Source of the DNA: Fusarium oxysporum f. sp. lycopersici 4287
Lineage: Eukaryota; Ascomycota; Sordariomycetes; Hypocreales; Nectriaceae
NCBI RefSeq assembly: GCF_000149955.1
Contig: NC_030992.1
Span: forward strand, 510,584-574,583
Length of the DNA: 64,000 nucleotides
Reading direction: 5' to 3'
Positions 1 to 9,809 of the stretch are shown piece after piece. Below the pieces are notes generated by a model, which saw only the letters and a program-made list of their open reading frames with translations, ran no database searches and was not told where the DNA came from. The position numbers were made by a program, and so were the translations under genes. Every line of letters starts with the position of its first letter. The first letter of the stretch is position 1.

Positions 1-123
1 ACCTGCATCCACACATCTTCTGCACGGCCGATACTCGTTACAGCCTCGGCGGAGCGTCTTGCAGCGCTGACAGGCTCTAGGTACCTGCGTCCGCTTGGCG
101 GGGGGGACATCATCGTCGGGCAT
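1..123 (-). CDS. Zn2Cys6 transcription factor, N-terminal 41 residues (cut by window edge)
   Basis: The reverse strand opens with ATG at 123 and reads 41 codons to the edge without a stop. Residues 18-37 hold five of the six cysteines of a fungal binuclear zinc cluster, spaced C-x2-C-x6-C-x5-C-x2-C, with the basic stretch typical of the DNA-contacting loop. The sixth cysteine would lie off the window. This family is fungal, nuclear and binds CGG half-sites. It is divergent from the L-asparaginase gene and shares an upstream region of about 900 bp with it; whether it regulates that gene is inference. Confidence 0.85.
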   Translation of the reverse strand, partial: MPDDDVPPAKRTQVPRACQRCKTLRRGCNEYRPCRRCVDAG

Positions 124-1021
124 AGATACTTAGCCTCAGATAAGACACGTCTACTGTGTTTATCTGAGTAGTGTACAGTACAGGTATGGATACAGTGGGA
201 GAGATAAAGGATCGATAATCGCGCACGTGCGTGGGTCGAGGGTACCGCAACGGGAGTAAGTTTCCTTGGGATGAGGTAACGAAAAGATAAGAAAAATAAG
301 ACGAAAGAAACGAAAAATTCCCGCAAGCGATAGGATGTAACTCAAATGTCAAGGGACAAGAGAGCGACTGAGTCAAGAACCAACAGAGAAAAGAGAGAAA
401 GTGGATTTTGAGTTCGTGGGGATTGGAGAGGCTGGTTTATTCGGGAACTGCTACACCCCGCTTAGAGGCTATGCCTAAATGGGCCGTTACATATCGTCTA
501 TCACTTGGCGAAAGCATGTCAACTTGATTAATATCCCTAAACCAGTATATTGGTAAGTGATATAAGTTCTATCTATTTCTAGATGTAGAAATAATTTCCA
601 TCATCAAGCCAATTGTTCACGGTGGCTGACTTCCCCGCGTCTTCATCGGCATGTCAGCGTTAGAGGCCGAAAGATAATAATGCAGACTAGAATCTTGGCA
701 GAAACCCATAATCCCTGGTTGATCACCTATCGCTGTACGTAATTAGGGTGCACGGCGAGAACCTTCTACCTCACCTTACTCGCTCTTGGCTATCTTACTA
801 TCCTTGAACTAGAGAGCCGATCCGACGGGACCTGTTAACTAATGATAAGGTAACACGGTGGGTTGCAGGCATATCCTCGGTCAGGATAAGCTGATCACGG
901 CCAAGATACCAAGATATCACGACTATAAAAGATGCCCAAACTCCCCTTCATCATGGTCTTGTTTCTCTGTTCTTCAGGCAGTTGTCTTGTATCGTTGATA
1001 GTCTTGTCCTGACCGCCCAAC
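124..1021. other. Divergent intergenic region, no gene seen
   Basis: This is shared upstream DNA between the zinc-cluster gene and the asparaginase gene. A small reverse ORF (about 110-376) has no recognisable domain and overlaps the start of the zinc-cluster gene, so it was not called. A TATA-like element sits near the asparaginase end. Confidence 0.6.
924..930 (+). promoter_or_regulatory. TATA-box-like element upstream of asparaginase
   Basis: The sequence TATAAAA lies 92 bp before the asparaginase start codon. It is followed by a pyrimidine-rich leader ending in CCGCCCAACATG, a favourable fungal start context. Confidence 0.5.
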
Positions 1022-2131
1022 ATGTCGCCCTCTCTTCAATCCCTGTTCACACTCACTACCCTTGTAGGCTCGGCCCTCGCTTCGCCTCTCCCCGAGATAC
1101 CCCAGCTCGTCACCCGGGCAGTCAGCGACTTTGAGTGCTACAACGCCAGTCTTCCCAACATCACTATCTACGCTACCGGCGGTACAATCGCTGGTTCAGC
1201 CGGGTCTTCTGATCAGACTACGGGCTACAAGGCTGGTGCTTTGGGTATCAAGACGTTGATCGACGCTGTTCCCCAATTATGTAACGTCTCCAATGTTCGG
1301 GGCGTGCAGATCGCCAATGTTGATAGTGGAGACATCAACTCGACTATTTTGACTACTTTGGCGCATCGCATTCAGGATGATCTTGATAGCGAGCACATGC
1401 AGGGTGTTGTTGTGACTCATGGCACTGATACCCTTGAGGAATCGTCTTTCTTCCTTGATCTCACTGTTAAGAGTGAGAAGCCTGTTGTCATGGTTGGCTC
1501 TATGCGCCCTGCTACGGCTCTCTCTGCTGATGGCCCTCTCAACCTCCTCTCTGCTGTCAGACTCGCCAGCAGCAAGAGCGCTATGGGGCGAGGAGCCATG
1601 ATCGTTCTCAACGATAAGATTGCCTCTGCGCGATATACCATCAAGACCAACGCCAACTCCCTCGACACCTTCAAGGCCGAAGATCAAGGCTATCTCGGCT
1701 CCTTCGAGAACGTCGAGCCCATCTTCTGGTACCCCGCCACTAGACCTCTCGGTCATCACTACTTCAACATCAGCACCAGCTCCACCAAGACTGCTCTTCC
1801 TCAAGTTGACGTCCTGTATGGTCATCAAGAAACTGACCCTAAGCTTTTCCAAGAAGCTATTGAGAACGGTGCTGAGGGTATTGTTCTTGCTGGTCTTGGC
1901 GCTGGAGGTTGGCCTGATAAGGCTGTTGAGGAGATCAAGAAGGTTCTCAACGAGACTGAGATTCCTGTCGTTGTTAGCCGACGCACTGCCTGGGGATATG
2001 TTGACGAGCGACCTTTTGGTATTGGAGCTGGATATCTGAATCCTTCCAAAGCACGCATTCAGCTCCAGCTTGCGTTGGAGAAGAAGCTTTCTATTGAGGA
2101 GATCAAGGACATTTTTGAGTATGCTTCTTAG
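1022..2131 (+). CDS. Secreted L-asparaginase (type II-like)
   Basis: Hydrolyses L-asparagine to aspartate and ammonia. The 369-residue intronless ORF starts with a signal peptide (hydrophobic residues about 7-20, Ala-rich cleavage region before SPLPEIP). The family's first active-site block is YATGGTIAG (about residues 50-58), with the nucleophile threonine. The second block is THGTDTLEE (about 133-141), with the Thr-Asp pair. Several Asn-X-Ser/Thr sites fit a secreted glycoprotein. Length matches fungal extracellular asparaginases. The start has a good context and a TATA box upstream. Nitrogen-source control is likely for this family but is not shown here. Confidence 0.93.
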   Translation: MSPSLQSLFTLTTLVGSALASPLPEIPQLVTRAVSDFECYNASLPNITIYATGGTIAGSAGSSDQTTGYKAGALGIKTLIDAVPQLCNVSNVRGVQIANVDSGDINSTILTTLAHRIQDDLDSEHMQGVVVTHGTDTLEESSFFLDLTVKSEKPVVMVGSMRPATALSADGPLNLLSAVRLASSKSAMGRGAMIVLNDKIASARYTIKTNANSLDTFKAEDQGYLGSFENVEPIFWYPATRPLGHHYFNISTSSTKTALPQVDVLYGHQETDPKLFQEAIENGAEGIVLAGLGAGGWPDKAVEEIKKVLNETEIPVVVSRRTAWGYVDERPFGIGAGYLNPSKARIQLQLALEKKLSIEEIKDIFEYAS

Positions 2132-3629
2132 ATGATGAGCAAATCCGTATGACTTCATGATGTATATATGAACTAGAATAACATTTCTCAAGAGAATATC
2201 ATTTGCGACGCACTGTCCAATCAACATGCAATGAACTATCTAACTCGTCTGTTAGATTATTCAAGGGGTAGAGAAATATCTCAGTTCCTTACCATGATAT
2301 ACAAATTACTTACTTTCTATTCTTCTTTGTAATACTATGATTGGTTTAATGGAATTGTACCCGGCTACGGTTACGTGGTAAACTTCAGCCGAAAGAACAG
2401 GTTTGCTTATAGTCTAATTACTTTAAGCATAAAAACAAGTTTAAAATGGCTAGCCACCACTTGATGAGGAATATAAGATCCAGGGAACATCCAAACAGCA
2501 TTCTAACCACAATCCAATAAATGAAATAATAAAATAATCCTTTGTTTTTGTTTGTTTGTTTGTTTGTTTGTTTGTTTGTATATTTTTCGTCTGGGTGGCT
2601 GTAACGAAGCCAGATCTCCTACTGGAGCAAAAGACGTGCTGAGCTAGCTAGGTACAGGGAAACCCCGCTTCCTTCACCATCCAGCATACCAATGGCACAA
2701 AAGGTGCTGTATTTCTCAAGCCCGTCACCCGTCAGCGGGTTCGGGGGCAATCTATTGTCGAACTTTTTCCACCGACCAGAATTCTCTCGCGCATCACTAC
2801 ATCTGCCGACGCAGTCCACAATCTCCAGTAACCAAGTTGTAGCTCGTAGTCGACTGTCGCGGCGGCAGGGAAAAACCTCGGGAAGGAATCAGAGGCCGAC
2901 GGTGCGGCTTGCCTTCAAAGGAGAAAAACCCATCGCAATCGGCGTCGTTGATCGGGAGGATGTCGCTACCGATGCCATGGGCATCGTCCTCCGATATCTA
3001 AGGCGTTCTGGTTCTGAGGTGCCGCCATTAGATCCGACAAAGGTGTTGTCAGAGAAGGCGAACTCTCCAAAATTCCTTCTCTGAAAACTGCTGTTAGGGA
3101 GCCGATAGCATCCCCGCAGTTTTGTGTGGTCGCGTGGCCTGCAGAAAATCCCGCTCCTAACACGGCACTAACAGTGCGTGCCAAGAAAGAATTTTTACAG
3201 GGGAGAGTTGAATAAAATAATCCTAACGGTAAAAAGCCGATTCTAGGGTAGGCTGAATGGTCGTGAAGAATCTCTGTATTACACGCCAAACAATTGGTTA
3301 GATAGCAGATGAAGCTTTAAATAAGACGATGAAAATAAGGTAGCCATGTGACAATTTATGTTAATCTCCGAGACGGGGCCTATAAAATCGTTCGCATCTT
3401 CTCGACACCACAATCGGTGATAAAGTCCTACCTGCGATGGCGCGTGCGCTGTAGGACTCAGCATGTCACTGATTTTAGTGGCTATTCCCCCTGACTAATC
3501 GCCGTTACAGTGGTCTAGCGCACGTTCATGCACCAGAGATTCAAGACGTAGTAGACTTGACACTACTTTCTTACACCTTCAATCACTTTTTCATTAAAAC
3601 ACAGAAGATAAAAAATAACAGACTTCAAT
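2132..3629. other. Intergenic region with a microsatellite; one unassigned ORF
   Basis: AT-rich 3' flank of the asparaginase gene, then a TTTG microsatellite, then a stretch of ordinary base composition. A 130-codon forward ORF (2692-3084) has no recognisable domain, signal or conserved pattern. Reverse-strand ORFs overlap it, so I cannot support it as a gene. Confidence 0.4.
2541..2579. repeat. TTTG microsatellite
   Basis: About nine tandem TTTG units, with one TTTTTG variant near the start. A simple tetranucleotide repeat, expected to vary between strains. Confidence 0.9.
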
Positions 3630-4199
3630 ATGTCATCCGGATCAACAGAACGCCAAACCATCAATCTTCCCGGGACGGCAGATCAGCCCAAAACAGAGCC
3701 AGATTATTTTCTCGATGCTCGCAGCGCAGCAGCTTTGTCTCAACTCCAGGATGGTGACCTGTTGAAGATGGTAAGACCATCTCACGTCCTTAGAGCCAAG
3801 CTCACCCAGAATTAGGTAGTCGATCATGAAGAGGACATCATCGAGTTCGACGATCACGTCAAGCAGGTAGCACCTGAAGATCTTGCCGAGTACTTTGACG
3901 CTCCTGGAATAAAGAAGTTTGCCTTTTATCGCTATCCTGGGTCAGGTGCTGTCATCTTGATCTGGACACGTTTCCCTGCTACAGCTTCGACCAAGAACGC
4001 GCGAGTTCAGCATCGGCTAAGAAGGGATTTGACTTGGCATGCCGAGAAAGCGGACATCAAGAATGTGGCTACAGTAAGTCTTGGACTTCTCGTGGTGAAT
4101 TTGGCTAATGATTTACAGCTTGAAGTGCAATCACGGAAGGATATTACTGCCGAACGCTTGAGAGAGGCGGCAGACGCGTTAACGATAAGCAAGGAATGA
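3630..4199 (+). CDS. Small ADF-H (cofilin/GMF)-like protein, tentative
   Basis: Three exons (3630-3770, 3816-4073, 4119-4199) joined by two 45-nt GT-AG introns give 159 residues. The splices keep frame and remove in-frame stops. The middle exon contains FAFYRYPGSGAVILIW, then a run with basic residues. The last exon holds ITAERLREAADAL, which resembles the order seen in actin-depolymerising-factor homology domains (central strand, long helix, C-terminal helix). Length also fits that family, which binds actin in the cytoplasm. The similarity is weak and judged by eye; a lineage-specific protein is the alternative. Gene structure is more certain than function. Confidence 0.55.
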
Positions 4200-4528
4200 G
4201 GGAATATGCTCAAAGACCTGGAAATGTTTACTCTGCGCTCTCACTTTTCGTCGTTCTTCAATAACTACTTCTTATGATTCTAAACAAATCGTTAAGTGGC
4301 GGGCTAGCCTTGAGCAGCACAAGGATCATCTCTACACAGATACAGAGCCGTATGTGCACCAAAGGTGAAAGATCATGTTCCAAGCGTTTCACTTTGGAGA
4401 GACGATCTGTCTGAGACGGCCAAAGTGTAACGATCACCAATCTGAGGATACATAGAAAGTCTAAATGTTTCAACTATCTTGACCCAAAGTATTATTTACC
4501 TTTCTCCTCCTCCTGACCAATCTGGCAA
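4200..4528. other. Convergent 3' intergenic region
   Basis: Short AT-rich spacer between the tail ends of the ADF-H-like gene and the kinase-like gene. Nothing else seen. Confidence 0.6.
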
Positions 4529-5630
4529 TTATGTAGCTCCGTTAAAAGCAGTCTCGAACTCAGCAGGAGTGTAGCGTCCTTCACTCTCGCTGCACATAGC
4601 TTTGGCAATGACCTTGAGAAGACCATCGTTACCGTTAAAAACACCATAGTTTCTCCCCCGGAGGATTTCCTCTGTCTTGTCCGCTGTAACACGCTCGTAA
4701 CTAGTGTTGGGAGGCTCAATGAGATCCTTCCACAGCTGGAATCGGTCATCAGAGTTTCGCAGGTCAGGAACAGACATGACGAGGAAACTCATGGCCAGAG
4801 AGAAGGTGTCAGCCTTGGTGGTGTAGTCTCTGCCAATGATGATTTCTAGAGAAATGTTAGTTTACAGCTGAGATGGAGGAAGTAGATATGGTACCTGGGG
4901 CAGTGTATGAGGGAGTGCCGACGTCCATCTGAACAGTAGTGCCAATGTCTCGCGACTGGTCAAAGTCCATAAGCTTAATGGTATCTCCATCCTTGAGAAA
5001 GTTCTCGGGCTTGAGATCACGATGGATGATGCCCGCGGCGGAGACAGCAGCAACAGCAGCGAGCATCTGTTTGAAAGCGCCGTTCACATCAGAAAGGCTG
5101 CCGAGGTTATCAGCCACGGAGCCCTCCTGGACATAAGGCATGATAGCGAAACCATAGTCCTTCACGCCACCCTTGCCATAAACGATGTGATGAATGGGAA
5201 GAATATTAGGGTGATCGAGGGCTTTCTGCAGACGAGCGCCATACATGATAGCGTTGCCATCACCAGACTTGATACCACTGCGCTTACTAACAACAGTCTC
5301 TTGCTGCGGCTGGTTCTCAGTATCGGTCCAAGTCAAGGTAGCTTTGTCGATGAGGACTGTCAAGCTAGTAGCGACGGTGCTGTCCTTGGTGAGCGTGTAG
5401 CACTCCCAGGTCAACTTCTTCTCAGAGTTGACCCAGTCGCCGACAATGAGGTCTTCCATGCCGGGGACGTCAAAGACGGGGATTGAAGCAGTGATGTCCT
5501 CCCATCTTCGGAAGAGGGCCCAATTTGAGATGAAATCAGGAAAACTACCTTCGCCAGAAGCGGCGCTGGCGTTGGCGATAAAAGAGAGTAAAGCCCCAAG
5601 GGCAAAGGTGAAGCGACTTGAGAAAAGCAT
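4529..5630 (-). CDS. Protein-kinase-like protein with N-terminal signal peptide
   Basis: Two exons (5630-4895 and 4845-4529) with a 49-nt intron give 350 residues. Residues 1-23 are a clear signal peptide ending ANASA. The rest is a kinase fold: HRDLKPEN at 203-210, DFD (in place of DFG) at 222-224, and an APE motif at 244-246 formed exactly across the splice. The N-lobe is short. A TVVSK element near 112-116 may supply the ATP lysine, but no normal glycine loop or helix-C glutamate is evident. The fold predicts phosphotransfer, but the altered DFG and secretory signal suggest a secreted or lumenal atypical kinase or pseudokinase. No transmembrane segment follows the signal. Existence of the gene is well supported; activity is not. 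Confidence 0.82.
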
Positions 5631-6885
5631 CGTCGCGGAAGAGAATGACTATCCAAAAGAGTGTAGGAAGAATACCAACGACCTGCTATTAGGGTCGTCT
5701 ACAATGTTGGGTGGTGCGTTTATTTAACGGACCTGCCAATCTTTCGACAGTGACTTACAAGACCAAGAATATCCCATGTTTTTCAGAGGATGCATGCTGA
5801 ATCCTTGGCGTAATCCGTTTAATTAGTTCATCTAAATTTTATTGTACTTGAAACAGGAGCTATAATGGAGATCCTTGTGCTGACATGTTCCACTACCGAT
5901 GAAACAGGGCTGAGCTGACTGTATGTGCGTGGAGTTATAGCGTGTTGATGACTCGTGAGCCGAAGATTCAGGCGGTTTCCTGAGACATTTTGCGGGAGGC
6001 TTGAAAGGTGAGACGAGGCTCCAGATCTTCCCGTCTTTGCCGTGTCTATGGGATCAAGATTGGGGTCTGGATGAGGTTTTAGTAGAAACATGCTTAGATT
6101 GGGGGCTCAGCTTTTGCACGCCCCGTAGGACCTTGAGATGATTAGAGATGGTGAATCATGAGAATGGTGACGAGGCTCAGCGGTAGTATTGCGATCGCCT
6201 ATCTACCTTGATTGTTTACATGCTTTGAATCCTATTGCAACGATGACATACTCACTGATCTCAAATCCTACGCATGAAATAAATGAATCTATAATAGACA
6301 ATATTACAAGGCAGATTTCTTATTTACAGCCCGATCATACCAATGAGAGTAGGCTATTCTACAACTCCCCTGTCCGTTTACTCCAGTGGAGTCAGCTAAG
6401 CCCTAGAATACAACTGGGGGCACCCACTAACAGCCCCCGATAAGCGCACGGGATGGAGCCTTGCAGCCCTCTAAGGATTCGGAAGGATGGAAATTAAGGA
6501 GTCCCGATATTTGACCATCTCACTCTGCGTCGTAATACTATCGGCAGATGCGATGCCGTGCAGTCTATGCTGAATCTGGAGGTAAATTTCGATGCACTAA
6601 TGTAAGCAGCGTGTTTTGCTACTGTGCGTTGAGATCCTTCGGAAGTTTCTTCTGAAGGATCGGCCCTGTAATTTAGAATTATGGAGATGGCTTACAATCC
6701 ATGTAAGTCATCCTCTTAATGTTGAGGCTTGTATGTAAATGTCTGTAAATAAGTCCTTTATTATTCTTGACTTTACTTAAAGTCTTTTGTTTCCTACAGA
6801 CGCTCTTTAGTCGATTGTTTTAGTATCGCAAACCTTGGTTGGGTTAGCTTCTTCATTCGTTATGTTGCGCCCTACAGACTCTCCC
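5631..6885. other. Divergent intergenic region
   Basis: Upstream DNA of the kinase-like gene (reverse) and the mucin-like gene (forward). The forward ORF at 6189-6443 is short, has no recognisable feature and lies in AT-rich DNA. The only structure noted is the hairpin listed separately. Confidence 0.5.
6633..6661. promoter_or_regulatory. 29-nt near-perfect hairpin upstream of the mucin-like gene
   Basis: Arms GATCCTTC and GAAGGATC enclose a second stem, GAAG/CTTC, with one G-T wobble between and a TTT loop. This gives a 13-pair stem about 225 bp before the mucin-like start. It could act as DNA (a palindromic protein site) or as RNA in a long leader. Function unknown. Confidence 0.5.
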
Positions 6886-9633
6886 ATGCCAATTGGCATT
6901 GGTTTCCTTCTTTTGTCTTTCGGAGCCAAGTTCACTTCTGCTGTTCCTTACCAGTGAGTTACATGCAGTCGAAATCGAGTTGGCTGAGCTAATTCATCAT
7001 AGAATTTACCAGCTTAATGAGCGAGACGTCAACACTGATACCACTACAACTGATTCCTTCATTTCTACTACCACCAGCGCCGTCGCGCCCATTGACGTTC
7101 TTCCTACTACAAGTTCAGACGTTGTTGTGATCAACACTGAGACTTCATCCAACAATGACGCTATTGTCGTTGACACAACTACAAATGCTGCTCCTGTGAT
7201 TGAGACTCCTACCACTATTGACCAGATTGTTGATGCTACCACCAGCGCTGAGATTGCGCCTGTTGGTACCGAGACATCAGCTATCGTGGATGTGTTGAGC
7301 AGCACTGATGCTCCTGTCGTGAACCCTATTCCTACTACAACCGATGAACAGACTACATCGAACTGGATTCCCCCCGCTGGTACAGAGACCAACGTTGTTG
7401 GCACTCCTGGTGCCAGCACTGATGCTCCCCCTCCTGCTGGTACTGAGACTGCCACTACCAACGAGGCTGTTGAGCCAGTTGGTACGACTACCAACACTGA
7501 TCTTCCTCCTGTTGGAACAGAGACTACGAGCGACGTCCCTCCTCCGGTTGTCGACACCACCACAAACACTGCTGTTCCGGTTGGGACTGAGACTACCAGC
7601 AACGCAATTGAACCTGTCGACACAACCACTGATCTTCCTGCTCCTGGTCCTGAGACGACCACCACCCAAGCTCAGGCACCCGTTGAGACGACTACCGAGG
7701 CTGTCATCCCTCCTCCAAACACCGACACCAGCGCTGAGGTGCCCCCTCCCGAAACCACAACCAACAAGGCCGATGCTCCTAGCACCACCGCCCCCGTCAA
7801 CAACATCCCCAGTACAACTGAAAAGGCCTCTGAGCCAAGCGATAAGCCCAGCGATGTCCCTTCAGCCCCCGTCACTGCTCCTCCTCAAGAAGCCACTGCT
7901 GCTGCTTCTCAGGCTCAGGTCACTGCCTCAGAGTATAACTCCAAGGTCGACGACATCATCCCTATCATTGTCGCTTGGACCAATAACCCTGATGGTCTCA
8001 AGACAGATACGCTGAACAAGGTTAATAACTTGATCGATGGTGTCAAGGGTGCTATCAAGGATCTTGGCGGTAATGAGTCTGGTGGTTGTCCCGGTAAGCG
8101 ACGTCGCGGACTTCTCGACATTGTCTCCAACGTCATCAACACCTTGTCTTGTGTCGTCTCCAACCTTGAGGATGTTACTGGCAAGATCACTGGTGGCATT
8201 GTCGAGGGCGTCACTCCCATCGTGAGTACTCTCACCAACAACAGCAATGATCTTAAGGATCAGAGTGAGGAGGAGGAAGATGAGGATAAGTCCAAGACTG
8301 AGAAGGAGGAGTCTAAGACTGAAGAGGAAGAGTCCAAGACAGAGGAGAGCAAGACGGAGGCCAGTACCACTGAGAAGCCTACCTCCACTGAGGCTGAGAC
8401 TACGACTTCTGCTGAGACAACTGAGACTACGGGATCTTGCAAGATGAGGGAGACTACCAATGTGCCTGCTGCTTCGGATACCCAGCCCAAGACTTCGATT
8501 GCACTGCCCCCCACGAGCGGCGACGGCGCTACTGGTAGCGAGACCTCTGCTGGTGCGGCTGAAACTGGTACTTCTGATGTGCCTACCTCCACTGAGGATG
8601 CTGATGTGACTACCTCCAACCAAGGTCCTGAGTCTACCACCGCTGCTGAGACCTCTGTCCAAGAGACCTCTACCAAGCCTGCCGATGAGACTAGCACCGC
8701 TGATCAAACCGCCAAGACGGAAGAGACATCCCAGGCTGATGAGACTAACACTTCAGCACCCGCTACCACAACACCCAGCACCCTCCTCACAACAACCCGT
8801 CCCTCCGACCGAACCACCAACACAATCATTTCCGGCTCAACAGAGGGCATCACCACCGCCCCAGTACGCACATACTATCCCTGCGGCATCTACGGCGGTC
8901 CCCGCGTTACATCAGCCTACTGCCAATGCTCCACCACCGTCTCAGGCAAGCAGTACATCGCGACAGCCACACTCATCGATAATAAATGCGAAGCGTATAC
9001 CGAATACCCCTCCAAGGTCGATCCCGCGACTGAAGCCCCCCCTCCTACACAAGCACCCATCAACGAACCTCTCACCAAGACCATTGATGGAACTGTCCTC
9101 GCCTGGACTGCTTACACGCTTGCGTATGGACAAGTATACAAGGATGTAACTGCTACCTTCTCCAACGGTATCGGCGACGTAAAGACCATCGCTACGCCAG
9201 TCCCTACACAGACTCATGTCGATAACGATGGTTCCGGGCAGTGCGGTACCAGCGATGGACTTTCCAAGTCCGGTCTCGGCGACGCATGTGATCGCGCCAT
9301 TGGTGAATTCCAAGACGATACCATCTACACAGGCTACACTACGCGCTACAGCCGCTCTAAGAAGGGTCTTCTCATGGTCATGTCTATGGGACAGGCTGCT
9401 TGTATTGCCAAGTTTAGCTGTGATGACTATGGTATCGGTATGAGCGGTAAGCTCATCAAGGAAGCGTAAGTCCCCCTTCACCAGCTGTTGATTGAGGATC
9501 ACTTACTAACTTTGGATACAGACGTGAGAATGCGAAGAATAATGACAACATTTGGATGTGTGGACACATTGAGTTGTCGAACTCTTGTAAGGTTGTTATG
9601 GATTACTGTACGAACTGTAACAATGAGGGCTGA
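6886..9633 (+). CDS. Mucin-like Thr/Ser-rich secreted protein with Cys-containing C-terminal domain
   Basis: Three exons (6886-6953, 7003-9465, 9522-9633) with 49- and 56-nt introns give 880 residues. A start at 6862 would add eight. The first exon is a signal peptide (GIGFLLLSFGAKFTSA). About residues 40-330 are Thr/Ser/Pro/Val repeats of the type PVGTETTS, typical of O-glycosylated wall proteins. A non-repetitive helical block follows (about 350-470), then an acidic EEEEDEDKSK stretch and a second Thr/Ser region. The last 200 residues are conserved-looking and hold paired cysteines (QCGTSDG, ACIAKFSCDDYG, MCGHIE, YCTNCN). The final splice completes this domain and so is well supported. The tail vaguely recalls cysteine-rich secreted fungal domains, including KP4-type folds, but this is not established. 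Likely surface or secreted; no GPI signal seen. Confidence 0.82.
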
Positions 9634-9809
9634 GACTACCGTGTGGGTGTTGGCGATGGCTGATGGAAGTGGAGGCACAAATGGATCACATCGCCTTTCA
9701 ATTAGATAATGTCAAATGTTCTTCAGTTTCTCGTGAAATCTATAGTCGACTACATCTACCTATTCCTAGAGTGATCCTAGTTACCGCTGGGGCGTCGCGC
9801 TGTAGAGTC

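Noticed and set aside
1277..2227. Long reverse ORF (316 codons) antisense to asparaginase
   Set aside because: It lies opposite a well-supported conserved gene, has no domain and reflects codon bias of the sense strand.
2541..2579. Considered as part of a CRISPR-like or telomeric array
   Set aside because: A plain TTTG microsatellite; no spacers and not a telomere repeat.
2692..3084. 130-codon forward ORF
   Set aside because: No recognisable domain, signal or conserved pattern, and overlapping ORFs on the other strand; evidence too thin to call a gene.
7006..7665. Val/Gly-rich reverse ORF (219 codons) opposite the mucin-like gene
   Set aside because: A mirror of the Thr/Ser repeats on the sense strand; no start context or domain.
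7928..8707. Reverse ORF (259 codons) opposite the mucin-like gene
   Set aside because: Same reason: low-complexity shadow of a repeat-rich sense frame.
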